In this document: in pieces, positions 8,682 through 17,682 of the stretch
Layout: each line of letters starts with the position of its first letter
Position numbering within the stretch: the stretch's first letter is position 1
Assembly (NCBI RefSeq): GCF_000718325.1
Contig: NZ_JOFV01000002.1
Location: forward strand, 62,001-126,000
Reading direction: 5' to 3'
Length of the DNA stretch: 64,000 nt
Source of the DNA: Oerskovia turbata
Lineage (GTDB): Bacteria; Actinomycetota; Actinomycetes; Actinomycetales; Cellulomonadaceae
Program-made: the position numbers and the translations under genes
Notes under the pieces: generated by a model
Databases searched by the model: none
The model's input: only the letters and a program-made list of their open reading frames with translations
What the model was told of the DNA's origin: nothing

Positions 8682-10241
8682 GTGGTGCCGAAGACCGTCT
8701 CGTCCTCGCCCGTCGTGCCGCGTCCCGGGCCGCTCGGTTCGGCGCAGCGCGTACCTGTCCCGGACGCCCGGCTGCTCGGGCTCCTCGACGCGTGGCTGCC
8801 CGCGCAGCGGTGGTACCCGGTCAAGGGCCTGGCGGTGCGGCACGTGCCGTGGATGAGCTTCGCGCTCACCGGGCGCTGCACGCTGCACCTGCTGCGCATC
8901 GTGGGCGACGGGGTGGACCTGGTGGTCCAGGTCCCGCTGGTCCTGACCCCCGCGGGCAGGCTCGCGGAGTCGTCTGAGACCGTCCCGCCGACCGGTCCCG
9001 CGACGGGCGCCGGACGCGCGGGCCCCGCCGAGACAGGCGGGGCACGCACACCGCTCCCGGGCCTCGTGGGCTTCGTCCCCGGGGCTCCCGGTCGTCCCGG
9101 GGAGCGTCTCGACGCGCCGTTCGCGGTGCACGACGGCGCCACGCACCCCGACCTGTGGGTGGCCCTCCTGGGCGCGCTCGAGCGGGCGGACGACGTACGC
9201 CCGAGCGACTCCGACAGGCACGACGCCCCCGGGCACCGGCCGGTCGACCTGACGGGCGCGCGCATGGTCGGCGGCGAGCAGTCGAACTCGTCGGTGATCC
9301 TCCCCGGGGTCGCGGGCGGGTCGATCCTCAAGATCCTGCGGACGATCGCGATCGGCCCGAACCCGGACGTCGTGGTCCCGGACGCCTTGGCCCGCGTGGG
9401 GTGGACGGGCGTCCCGCGCCCGCTCGGCTGGGTCGAGGCGACGTGGGAGCCGCTCGACGTACCGGCGGATGCCCCCGCCCTGGGCCCTGCGAGGACCGCG
9501 CACCTCGCGGTCCTGAGCGAGCTCGTCACGGACGCGCGCGACGGGTTCGAGCTCGCGTGCGCCTACGCGGCCCAGGACACCTCGTTCGCCGACCTCGCGG
9601 CCGACCTCGGCCGGACGCTCGCGAGCATGCACCGGGCGCTGCGCGAGGCCCTGCCCACGGGACCGCCGCTCGAGGCGGGCTGGCTGCTGGGCGACCTGCG
9701 TCGTCGTGCACGCGAGGCCTGCGCCTCGTCCGTCCCGCTCGGGCGACGCGCCGCGCAGGTCGAGGTGTTCCTCGACGGTGTGGCCGACCGCCTCGCCCGC
9801 GAGGAGGCGCCGCCTCCCGTGCTCCAGGCGATCCACGGCGACATGCACCTGGGGCAGGCCCTGCACGCGCTCGGCGACGGCTGGAAGATCCTCGACTTCG
9901 AGGGCGAGCCGCTGCGGCCCGTGGCCGAGCGCACGCGCCCGGACCTGCCGCTGCGCGACGTCGCGGGGATCGTGCGCTCGCTCGACTACGCGGCGGCGGT
10001 CGGCGGGGCGCGCTCGCCCCGGTGGACGACGACGGCGCGCACCGCGTTCGTCGAGGCGTACCGGCGCGCGATCGGCGACGACGACGGGACGGCGGGTCTC
10101 TCGGTCTCCACGACCGAGGCGCTGCTGCGCGCGCTGGTCCTCGACAAGGCGCTGTACGAGGTCGTGTACGAGTCCCGGAACCGGCCGGCGTGGGAGCCGA
10201 TCCCGCTCACCGCGGTGGACCGGCTGCTGGGCGGGCGGTAG
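8682..10241 (+). CDS. mak: maltokinase (ATP:maltose 1-phosphotransferase)
   Basis: A 519-residue maltokinase, which makes maltose-1-phosphate for GlgE. An AAGGAG at 8671-8676 precedes GTG 8682 by five bases; GTG 8685 is an equally possible start. The N-terminal cap has the family pattern WLPAQRWYPVKG. MVGGEQSNSSVIL forms the nucleotide-binding strand region, ILKILRT carries the ATP-contacting Lys, and IHGDMHLGQALHALGDGWKI plus LDFEGEP are the catalytic and metal-binding loops of the aminoglycoside-phosphotransferase-like fold. It follows treS closely (33 bases) in the same direction, completing the trehalose-to-glucan route with TreS and GlgE. The beta-mannosidase gene follows after 118 bases. 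Confidence 0.94.
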   Translation: MVPKTVSSSPVVPRPGPLGSAQRVPVPDARLLGLLDAWLPAQRWYPVKGLAVRHVPWMSFALTGRCTLHLLRIVGDGVDLVVQVPLVLTPAGRLAESSETVPPTGPATGAGRAGPAETGGARTPLPGLVGFVPGAPGRPGERLDAPFAVHDGATHPDLWVALLGALERADDVRPSDSDRHDAPGHRPVDLTGARMVGGEQSNSSVILPGVAGGSILKILRTIAIGPNPDVVVPDALARVGWTGVPRPLGWVEATWEPLDVPADAPALGPARTAHLAVLSELVTDARDGFELACAYAAQDTSFADLAADLGRTLASMHRALREALPTGPPLEAGWLLGDLRRRAREACASSVPLGRRAAQVEVFLDGVADRLAREEAPPPVLQAIHGDMHLGQALHALGDGWKILDFEGEPLRPVAERTRPDLPLRDVAGIVRSLDYAAAVGGARSPRWTTTARTAFVEAYRRAIGDDDGTAGLSVSTTEALLRALVLDKALYEVVYESRNRPAWEPIPLTAVDRLLGGR

Positions 10242-10359
10242 CCGCGCGGCCGGCCGTACGCGACGTGCCGTCGTCGACCGCTGCGCAGGAGACGCACCGT
10301 CACCAGGCATGATGGTGCCGCGGTTCGACGACGACCCCTCACCTCTCTGGAGCTTCCCC

Positions 10360-13149
10360 GTGACTTCGGCCCCGGCCTCTGCAGACCTCGCGCACTCGAC
10401 GATGACAGCGCTGACATCCCCGCCCGCCCAGACCCCGGGCACCGCCACCGCCGCGCGGGGCCTGACCCGCCGCGAGCTGCACGCAGGCTGGACCGTGCGC
10501 GCCGTCGCGGGCCCCGTCCCGGCGCACCTCGCCGACCAGGTGCACGCGCCCGTGCCCGCGACCGTGCCCGGCACGGTCCACACCGACCTCCTCGCGGCCG
10601 GGATCGTCCCCGACCCGTACCTCGACGACAACGAGCACGTCCTCGCGTGGATCGGCCGCTGCGACTGGGAGTACCGCACCACGTTCGAGTGGGCCCCCGA
10701 CGGCCACGAGCGCCACGACCTCGTCGCCGACGGCCTCGACACCGTCGCGGCCGTGACCCTCAACGGCCACCTGCTCGCCGAGACCGCGAACCAGCACCGC
10801 ACCTACCGCCTGCCCGTCGACGAGCACCTGCGCCCCGGCACCAACGAGCTCGTCGTGCGCTTCTCCTCGCCGCTCGCGTACGCCGCCGCCCAGAACGTGG
10901 CCATGGGCTACCGCCCCCACACCAACCCCCACCCGTTCAACGCGATCCGCAAGATGGCGTGCAGCTTCGGCTGGGACTGGGGCCTGGAGACCGCGGCGTC
11001 GGGCATCTGGCGCCCCCTCACGCTCGAGGCGTGGTCCGGGGCGCGGCTCGCGGCCGTGCGGCCCGTGGCGTCGGTCGCCGGAGACCCGGCGGCCTCGGCC
11101 TCCCCCGACGCCCCCGTCCGCGGCCGCCTCACGGTCCACGTCGACGTCGAGCGCTCCCCCGGCGCCGACGGCCCGTTCGACGTCGCGGTCCACGTCGACG
11201 GCCTCGTCACGACCGCGTCCGTCCCCGCCGGGGAGACCTCCACGGTCATCGACGTCGACCTCCCGGAGGTCCGCCGCTGGTGGCCCCGCGGGTTCGGCGA
11301 GCACCCGCTCTACGAGGTCGCGGTCGAGCTCCTCGCCGACCCCGGCGCGACGCCCGGGGAGACCGAGGCGACCGAGACGCACCAGCCGCGCGCCGCCGTC
11401 GGACCGCTCGACGTGCGACGCCACCGCGTGGGCTTCCGCACCGTGCGCCTCGACATGCTCGCCGACGAGCACGACGGCGAGCCCGGCACGTCGTTCGTGA
11501 TCGTCGTCAACGACCAGCCCGTGTTCGTGCGCGGCGCCAACTGGATCCCCGACGACGCGTTCCCCCACCGCGTGACTCGCGAGCGGTACGCCGCGCGCAT
11601 CGCCCAGGCCGAGCAGGCGAACGTCAACCTCCTGCGGGTCTGGGGCGGCGGGATCTACGAGGCCGACGACTTCTACGACCTGTGCGACGAGCGCGGCATC
11701 CTCACGTGGCAGGACTTCCTCTTCGCGTGCTCGACGTACGCCGAGGAGGAACCGCTGCGCAGCGAGGTCGAGGCCGAGGCGCGCGACAACGTGACCCGCC
11801 TGGCCTCGCACCCGAGCCTCGTGCTGTGGAACGGCAACAACGAGAACCTGTGGGGCTTCCACGACTGGGACTGGCAGCCGCGCCTCCAGGGCCGCACGTG
11901 GGGCCTGGGGTACTACACCGAGCTGCTGCCGCGCATCGTGGCCGAGCTCGACCCGGGGCGCCCGTACACCCCGGGCAGCCCGTGGTCGGGCACGGTCGAC
12001 CTGCACCCCAACCTCGACGCGCACGGCTCGGTGCACGTCTGGGACGCGTGGAACCGCCAGGGCTACGACGTGTACCGCGACCACGTCGCGCGCTTCGTCG
12101 CCGAGTTCGGCTGGCAGGGCCCGCCCACGTGGTCGACGCTGCGCGACGCCCTGTCCGACGACCCGCTCACGCCCGAGTCCCCCGGGATGCTCGTGCACCA
12201 GAAGGCCGCGCAGGGCAACGACAAGCTGACCGACGGCCTGCTCCCCCACTTCCCGCTGCCCGACGACATGGACGACTGGCACTGGGCCATGTCCCTCAAC
12301 CAGGCGAATGCCATGACGGTCGGGATCGAGCACCTGCGCTCCTGGAGCCCGCGCTGCGCGGGCGCGATCGTGTGGCAGCTCAACGACTGCTGGCCCGTCA
12401 CGTCGTGGGCCGCGGTCGACGGCGCGGGCCGCGCCAAGCCCACCCTGTTCGCGCTCGCCCACGCGTACCGCGACCGCCTGGTCACGATCCAGCCCCGCAG
12501 GCCCGACGGCGGCGCCCCCGTCCCCGGCGGCCCCTCGGCGCTCGCGGTGGTCGTCGTCAACGACTCGCCCGACCCGTGGAGCGGGACGCTCGTCCAGCGG
12601 CGCGTGCGCTACGACGGGACGGTCCTCGCGGAGGCGAGCACCGCCGTCGGGCTGGCGCCGCGCGAGACGCGCACGCTCCTGCTGCCGGGCGACATCTCGA
12701 CGGCCGGGAGCCCAGCCGACGAGCTGGTCGTCGCGACCCTGGGCGACGAGCGCGGGCTGTGGTTCTTCGCGGAGCCGCGCGACAGCGCGCTGGCCGAGGG
12801 CGGGCTGGACGTCGCGGTGCGGGAGGTCGCCTCCGACGTCCTGGCGCCGTCGCCCGTGCCGGGCTCGATCCGCACGCCCGCCGCACCCGGCGGCACCGCA
12901 GGAGGCCGCCGGTACGAGGTCGCCGCGACGGCCCGGACGCTCGTGCGCGACCTGGCCCTGCTGGCCGACAAGGCCCACCCGGACGCGACCGTCGACGACC
13001 AGCTCGTCACGCTCCTGCCCGGTGAGTCCGCGACGTTCACCGTGACCTCGCCCGCGCCGCTCGACCCCGGCACGCTGACCGGGCGTCGGGTGCTGCGCAC
13101 CGCGAACCAGCCCGTGGTGGGACCGGCGACGCCGGGTGGGAGCCGATGA
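10360..13149 (+). CDS. beta-mannosidase (GH2)
   Basis: A 929-residue exo-beta-mannosidase of family GH2, which removes terminal mannose from beta-mannosides such as manno-oligosaccharides. The start is GTG 10360, preceded by GGAG (10349-10352) at seven bases; in-frame ATGs at 10309/10312 and 10402 lack such a site. The domains run from the sugar-binding beta-sandwich (TVPGTVHTDLLAAGIVPDPY, YRTTFEW), through an Ig-like domain, to the catalytic barrel. RGANWIPDDAFPHRVT, LLRVWGGGIYEADDFYDLCD and WNGNNEN (acid/base Glu495) are diagnostic, and FVAEFGWQGPPTW carries the nucleophile Glu582. There is no signal peptide, so it is probably intracellular. It is an odd guest inside the alpha-glucan cluster, lying between mak and glgB. 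Confidence 0.93.
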   Translation: MTSAPASADLAHSTMTALTSPPAQTPGTATAARGLTRRELHAGWTVRAVAGPVPAHLADQVHAPVPATVPGTVHTDLLAAGIVPDPYLDDNEHVLAWIGRCDWEYRTTFEWAPDGHERHDLVADGLDTVAAVTLNGHLLAETANQHRTYRLPVDEHLRPGTNELVVRFSSPLAYAAAQNVAMGYRPHTNPHPFNAIRKMACSFGWDWGLETAASGIWRPLTLEAWSGARLAAVRPVASVAGDPAASASPDAPVRGRLTVHVDVERSPGADGPFDVAVHVDGLVTTASVPAGETSTVIDVDLPEVRRWWPRGFGEHPLYEVAVELLADPGATPGETEATETHQPRAAVGPLDVRRHRVGFRTVRLDMLADEHDGEPGTSFVIVVNDQPVFVRGANWIPDDAFPHRVTRERYAARIAQAEQANVNLLRVWGGGIYEADDFYDLCDERGILTWQDFLFACSTYAEEEPLRSEVEAEARDNVTRLASHPSLVLWNGNNENLWGFHDWDWQPRLQGRTWGLGYYTELLPRIVAELDPGRPYTPGSPWSGTVDLHPNLDAHGSVHVWDAWNRQGYDVYRDHVARFVAEFGWQGPPTWSTLRDALSDDPLTPESPGMLVHQKAAQGNDKLTDGLLPHFPLPDDMDDWHWAMSLNQANAMTVGIEHLRSWSPRCAGAIVWQLNDCWPVTSWAAVDGAGRAKPTLFALAHAYRDRLVTIQPRRPDGGAPVPGGPSALAVVVVNDSPDPWSGTLVQRRVRYDGTVLAEASTAVGLAPRETRTLLLPGDISTAGSPADELVVATLGDERGLWFFAEPRDSALAEGGLDVAVREVASDVLAPSPVPGSIRTPAAPGGTAGGRRYEVAATARTLVRDLALLADKAHPDATVDDQLVTLLPGESATFTVTSPAPLDPGTLTGRRVLRTANQPVVGPATPGGSR

Positions 13150-13221
13150 GCGCCGGGTGAGCGCACGCCCGTGCGGCGCGGGGAGTACGCACGCACCCCG
13201 GGGACGTGGAAAGGTTGGGCC

Positions 13222-15516
13222 ATGACCGGGTCATCGACACCTCCGAGCAGCTCCCTCCCACCGCTTCCCGTGGTGCCGGCCGATCCGGGCACGCTCGCGG
13301 CCGTCGCCCAGGGCAGGGCGGCCGGTCCGCACGCGGTGCTCGGCCCGCACCTGACCGCGGTGACCCTCCCGGGCGGGCGGACCGGGGGTGCCGCCACGGT
13401 GCGCGTCCTGCGTCCCCTCGCGGACGACGTCACGATCGTGACCCTCGACGGCGAGTTCGCCGCGACGCACGAGCAGGACGGGATCTGGGTCGCGGTCGTG
13501 CCCGCGGCCGTCGACGAGCCCTCGCCCGGCACGTCGGCCCCGCCCGTGCTGCACGCACCCGACTACCGGGTCCGCGCGCGCTACGGCGAGACCACGACCC
13601 TCCAGGACGACCCCTACCGGTTCCTGCCGACCCTCGGGGAGATGGACCAGCACCTGATCCGCGAGGGGCGCCACGAGGAGCTGTGGACCGTCCTGGGTGC
13701 CAACCCGAAGGTCTACCCGAGCGTCCTCGGCGAGCCCGGGTCGGCCGGGACCACGAGCGGCACGGCGTTCGCGGTCTGGGCGCCCAACGCCCGCGCGGTA
13801 CGGGTCATCGGCGACTTCAACCACTGGCAGGGCAGCACGCACGCCATGCGGTCGCTCGGCGACACGGGGGTGTGGGAGCTGTTCGTGCCCGGCATCGGGC
13901 CCGGGACGCTCTACAAGTACGAGATCCTCACGGCCGGGGGCGCCTGGCTCCAGAAGGCCGACCCCCTCGCCAAGGGCACGCAGGTGCCGCCCGCCAACGC
14001 GAGCGTCGTCGTCGCGTCCGGGCACGAGTGGACCGACGACGCCTGGCTCGCCGAGCGCGCCGCCCGCGACCCGCACGCGGGCCCCGTGAGCGTCTACGAG
14101 GTGCACCTGGGCTCGTGGCGCCAGGGCCTGAGCTACCGCGAGCTCGCCGACCAGCTCACGGCCTACGTCCTGGAGACCGGGTTCACGCACGTCGAGCTCA
14201 TGCCCGTGGCCGAGCACCCCTACGGCGGCTCGTGGGGCTACCAGGTCACGAGCTACTACGCCCCCACCGCACGGTTCGGGCACCCCGACGACTTCCGGTA
14301 CCTCGTCGATGCCCTGCACCGCGCCGGGATCGGCGTGATCCTCGACTGGGTCCCGGCCCACTTCCCCAAGGACGAGTGGGCGCTCGCACGCTTCGACGGG
14401 ACGCCGCTCTACGAGCACCCCGACCCCCTGCGCGGCGAGCAGCCCGACTGGGGCACCTACGTGTTCGACTTCGGCCGCAACGAGGTGCGCAACTTCCTCG
14501 TCGCCAACGCGACGTACTGGTTCGAGGAGTTCCACGTCGACGCCCTGCGCGTCGACGCCGTGGCCTCGATGCTCTACCTCGACTACTCGCGCGGCCCCGG
14601 CCAGTGGCACCCCAACGTCCACGGCGGGCGCGAGAACCTCGAGGCCATCGCGTTCCTCCAGGAGACCAACGCGACCGCCTACCGGCGCACCCCGGGCGTC
14701 ATGATGATCGCCGAGGAGTCCACGGCCTGGCCCGGCGTCACGCGCCCCACGGACGCGGGCGGCCTCGGGTTCGGGCTCAAGTGGAACATGGGCTGGATGA
14801 ACGACTCGCTGCGCTACGTCGCCGAGGAGCCCATCAACCGGCGCTACCACCACCACGAGATCACGTTCTCGATGGTCTACGCGTACTCCGAGCAGTTCGT
14901 CCTGCCCATCAGCCACGACGAGGTCGTGCACGGCAAGGGGTCGCTGTACGGCAAGATGCCGGGCGACGACTGGCGCAAGCGCGCGGGGGTCCGGTCCTTC
15001 CTGGCCTTCCAGTGGTCGCACCCCGGCAAGCAGCTGCTGTTCATGGGGTGCGAGATCGCCCAGCACACCGAGTGGAACGAGGCCGCGAGCCTCGACTGGG
15101 CCGGCCTCGGCGACCCGGGCAGGGCGGGCGTGCAGCGCCAGGTGCGGGACCTCAACGAGCTCTACCGGCGCACGCCCGCGCTGTGGGCGCTCGACCACGA
15201 CCCCGCGGGCTTCGAGTGGCTCGACGCCGAGGACGCGGACCACAACGTCGTCGCGTACCTGCGGCGCGACGCCGCAGGGAACCAGGTCGCGGTCGTCGTG
15301 AACTTCGCGGGCACCCCGCACGAGGACTACCGGCTCGCGCTGCCCCAGGGCGGCGCGTGGCGCGAGGTCCTCAACACCGACGCGGAGGTCTACGGGGGCT
15401 CCGGGGTCGGGAACCTGGGCGAGGTCCACGCCGAGTCGCGCCCGTGGAAGGGGCGGGCGCACTCCGTCGCGCTGCGCGTCCCGCCGCTCGGTGCGCTGTA
15501 CCTGGAGCCGGTCTGA
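13222..15516 (+). CDS. glgB: 1,4-alpha-glucan branching enzyme (GH13_9)
   Basis: A 764-residue branching enzyme, which makes alpha-1,6 branches in the glucan built by GlgE. I start at ATG 13222, with GGAAAGG (13208-13214) seven bases upstream, rather than at the longer open frame from 13171. The order is N1 domain, CBM48 ([20 protein letters not shown]), GH13 barrel and C-terminal beta domain. Motifs include [34 protein letters not shown] (nucleophile Asp445), MIAEEST (the acid/base Glu) and [13 protein letters not shown]. It is 72 bases after the beta-mannosidase stop, likely in the same transcript. A strong hairpin follows. Confidence 0.96.
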   Translation: MTGSSTPPSSSLPPLPVVPADPGTLAAVAQGRAAGPHAVLGPHLTAVTLPGGRTGGAATVRVLRPLADDVTIVTLDGEFAATHEQDGIWVAVVPAAVDEPSPGTSAPPVLHAPDYRVRARYGETTTLQDDPYRFLPTLGEMDQHLIREGRHEELWTVLGANPKVYPSVLGEPGSAGTTSGTAFAVWAPNARAVRVIGDFNHWQGSTHAMRSLGDTGVWELFVPGIGPGTLYKYEILTAGGAWLQKADPLAKGTQVPPANASVVVASGHEWTDDAWLAERAARDPHAGPVSVYEVHLGSWRQGLSYRELADQLTAYVLETGFTHVELMPVAEHPYGGSWGYQVTSYYAPTARFGHPDDFRYLVDALHRAGIGVILDWVPAHFPKDEWALARFDGTPLYEHPDPLRGEQPDWGTYVFDFGRNEVRNFLVANATYWFEEFHVDALRVDAVASMLYLDYSRGPGQWHPNVHGGRENLEAIAFLQETNATAYRRTPGVMMIAEESTAWPGVTRPTDAGGLGFGLKWNMGWMNDSLRYVAEEPINRRYHHHEITFSMVYAYSEQFVLPISHDEVVHGKGSLYGKMPGDDWRKRAGVRSFLAFQWSHPGKQLLFMGCEIAQHTEWNEAASLDWAGLGDPGRAGVQRQVRDLNELYRRTPALWALDHDPAGFEWLDAEDADHNVVAYLRRDAAGNQVAVVVNFAGTPHEDYRLALPQGGAWREVLNTDAEVYGGSGVGNLGEVHAESRPWKGRAHSVALRVPPLGALYLEPV

Positions 15517-15541
15517 CGCCGAGCGCCCCGCGGCGGCATCG

Positions 15542-15587
15542 ACGACGGCGGCCGGTCACCTCGTGCGAGGTGGCCGGCCGCCGTCGT
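15542..15587. terminator. bidirectional terminator hairpin (glgB / thioredoxin-like gene)
   Basis: A 22-base left arm (15542-15563) pairs with 15566-15587, broken only by one G-U pair, with a two-base loop. It lies between the convergent stops at 15516 and 15604. It has no long U-run, as is common in this GC range. Confidence 0.75.
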
Positions 15588-15603
15588 GCGTGGTTCGCGG
15601 GTG

Positions 15604-16551
15604 TCAGTACAGGTTGATCGCCAGGAGCTGGCGCGCCTTGCCGACCCGGGGGTCGGCGGGGCCGAGGATCTCGAAGTAGTCGACGAGCCGACGGCGCAGC
15701 GTCTCCTTGTCCTCGGCGCTCGACCCTGGCAGCAGGTCGAGCAGGCGCCCGAACGCGTCCTCGATCTTGCCCCCGAGGACGTCCAGGTCGGCGACGTCGA
15801 GCTGCGCCTGGAGATCGGTGGGCCGGGACGCCGCGGCGTCGCGCGTGGCCTGCAGGTCGAGGTCGCGCGTGCGGCGCAGCAACCCGACCTGTGCGAGGCC
15901 CGCCGTCGCGAGGTGGTCGCGCGGGTCCTGCTTGACGGCCTTCTCGTACGCCGCGACGGCCGCGTCGAAGTCGTCGCGCTCGATCGCGTCGTACGCCTCC
16001 TGGTGCAGCGGCGGAAGCTCGGGCTCGGGGACCGGGGACTCCGCAGCCTCGGCCGCGGGGGCTGCTCCCTGAGCCGGCGCGCGGCCCGTGACACCGTTGC
16101 CCTCGGCGATCTGCAGCACCTGCTGCAGGACCGCACGGACCTGGTCGCCTGCGGCGGCACCCTGGAACAGCGGGACCGGCTGGCCGCCGACGATCGCGAC
16201 GACCGTCGGGACGCTCTCGACCTGGAAGGCGGCCGCGATCTGCGGGTACGTCTGCGCGTCGACCCGGCCCAGGAGGAAGCGCCCGGCGAACTCCTCGGCG
16301 ATCGCACCGAGCTCGGTGCCGAGCTGGGCGTTCGCCTGGTCCGTCGGGATCCAGAGCAGGACCACGACGGGGTACTGCGCCGAGTCCTGCACGAGCTGCG
16401 GGAACGACTCCTCGGTCACGTCGACGACGTAGCCGCCGGCCTCGGGCGCACCACCGGGAGCGCCGGGCGGAGGGGCCGTCGGACGGTTCAGGGACGACAG
16501 GTCGACGGCACCACGCACGTCGAAGTTCGGCTGCTGGCTCGGTTGGCTCAT
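15604..16551 (-). CDS. thioredoxin-like TPR co-chaperone (YbbN/CnoX family)
   Basis: A 315-residue protein with an N-terminal thioredoxin fold (VVLLWIPTDQANAQLGTEL, then LLGRVDAQTYPQIAAAFQVESVPTVV) and C-terminal TPR-like helices. It has no CXXC: the active-site stretch is PTDQA, so it cannot be a classical disulfide reductase. The cis-Pro segment ESVPTVV is conserved. Family members bind unfolded proteins and cooperate with chaperonins; that role here is inferred. The ATG ending at 16551 is preceded by TAGGAT six bases away (16558-16563), suggesting a leaderless mRNA. It is convergent with glgB. Confidence 0.88.
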   Translation of the reverse strand: MSQPSQQPNFDVRGAVDLSSLNRPTAPPPGAPGGAPEAGGYVVDVTEESFPQLVQDSAQYPVVVLLWIPTDQANAQLGTELGAIAEEFAGRFLLGRVDAQTYPQIAAAFQVESVPTVVAIVGGQPVPLFQGAAAGDQVRAVLQQVLQIAEGNGVTGRAPAQGAAPAAEAAESPVPEPELPPLHQEAYDAIERDDFDAAVAAYEKAVKQDPRDHLATAGLAQVGLLRRTRDLDLQATRDAAASRPTDLQAQLDVADLDVLGGKIEDAFGRLLDLLPGSSAEDKETLRRRLVDYFEILGPADPRVGKARQLLAINLY

Positions 16552-16557
16552 GGCTAC

Positions 16558-16563
16558 ATCCTA
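16558..16563 (-). promoter_or_regulatory. -10 element, leaderless thioredoxin-like gene
   Basis: TAGGAT on the minus strand, six bases (GTAGCC), then ATG. This is one of the clearest examples in the window of the -10/six-base/start layout. Confidence 0.5.
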
Positions 16564-16662
16564 TGAAGAAACCGGCCGTGTGCCGCGCGTCCGACGACGG
16601 GCGGCACACGGCCGGGACACGGGTGGCGGATCACCCGGGACGGGGCGGATCCCCCGAGGAGG

Positions 16663-17682
16663 TCAGGAGGTCGCGACGGATGTCGCGACGTTCTCCATGC
16701 CGAGCACCTGGACGCCGGTCGTGGCACCCGCGGGCGGGATGTACATCGCGACCATCGTCGTGTACCCGACGTTGAGCTTGTTCGTCGGCTCGCTCGCCCC
16801 GAACAGCGCCTTCTCGGTGTCCGACCCGGGGGCGATCTTGCCGCCCTCCTCGATCGTGCGCGTCTCGAGAGCGGTCAGCCCGGCCATGACCATCGCCCCG
16901 CCGTCGGCCGTGCGCACCGCGCGCGCCTGGTCGGGGGTCGGGGTGAACGTCATGGTCAACGACCCCTCTGCCTTGCTCAGCTCGGCCATCTGCACGGTCG
17001 CGTTGTTCGCGACCCACGCCCGCAGGGGGTCGTCGGCGAACGACCCGGCATACGCGGAGCCCGCCCCGAGCGTCAGGACGTCCGCGTACTGCGCCACGGC
17101 GTCCGCGGGGGTCACGAGGAGCGACGGGTCGTCCATCGGGACGGACTCGCTGCCCACCGCCGGACCCGCGAACGCGGGCAGGGTCGCGCTCGGGAACAGC
17201 CGCACCCAGGCCCACAGCTTGTACGGGTCGCGGGCCGCCGTCTGCTCGTACGCGAGCAGCCGCGGGGACTGGAGGTCCTCGGGCTGGACGGTCACGGCGT
17301 AGGCCTGACGGGGCCAGGTGTCCGTCGTCGTGATGATGTCCTGCTGGACGTCGGTCGGCAGGACCGTGACGAGGTTCTGGTCGCCTCTCACCGCGGCGAC
17401 CGCGAGCTGGCTCGTCCGGAGCGAGAGCGCCGGACCGGCGAGGCGGTTGGCGAGCGGGGCGGGGTCGTTGGCCGCGGCCGCCTCCTCGAGCGAGGTGCCG
17501 ACCGCGGTGCGCACCTCGGCCATCTGGTCGGTCGTGAGGGCGGGGACCGCCTCGCTGGGCGTCGGGTCCGGGTCTGCCGTGGGCACGGGCGAGGTGCAGC
17601 CTGCGAGCAGGATCGCCCCTGCGACGACACCTGCCACGGCGGCCGTGCAGGTCACGGAGCGGCGGGGGGTGCGCTTGCTCAT
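16663..17682 (-). CDS. lipoprotein of unknown function
   Basis: A 339-residue predicted lipoprotein. The N-terminus has basic residues, a hydrophobic stretch and the lipobox LLAGC (Cys29), so it should be exported and lipid-anchored. An Asp/Pro/Thr-rich linker follows, then ~290 residues with repeated short beta-strand-like segments (e.g. QAYAVTVQPEDLQSP, YKLWAWVRLFPSATLP). The start ATG ends at 17682 with a strong GGAGGAG upstream; the frame stays open upstream but the signal sequence fixes the start. It overlaps the preceding membrane-protein gene by four bases (ATGA). I do not recognise the family. The pairing suggests the two proteins work together at the cell surface. Confidence 0.75.
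   Translation of the reverse strand: MSKRTPRRSVTCTAAVAGVVAGAILLAGCTSPVPTADPDPTPSEAVPALTTDQMAEVRTAVGTSLEEAAAANDPAPLANRLAGPALSLRTSQLAVAAVRGDQNLVTVLPTDVQQDIITTTDTWPRQAYAVTVQPEDLQSPRLLAYEQTAARDPYKLWAWVRLFPSATLPAFAGPAVGSESVPMDDPSLLVTPADAVAQYADVLTLGAGSAYAGSFADDPLRAWVANNATVQMAELSKAEGSLTMTFTPTPDQARAVRTADGGAMVMAGLTALETRTIEEGGKIAPGSDTEKALFGASEPTNKLNVGYTTMVAMYIPPAGATTGVQVLGMENVATSVATS

Noticed and set aside
6771..10802. Very long open frame antisense to treS, mak and the mannosidase start
   Set aside because: Crosses three real genes with clear catalytic motifs, and its product is Arg/Ala/Pro-rich with no domain.
15604..16551. Active thioredoxin
   Set aside because: The CXXC motif is missing, so it is described as a thioredoxin-fold co-chaperone only.
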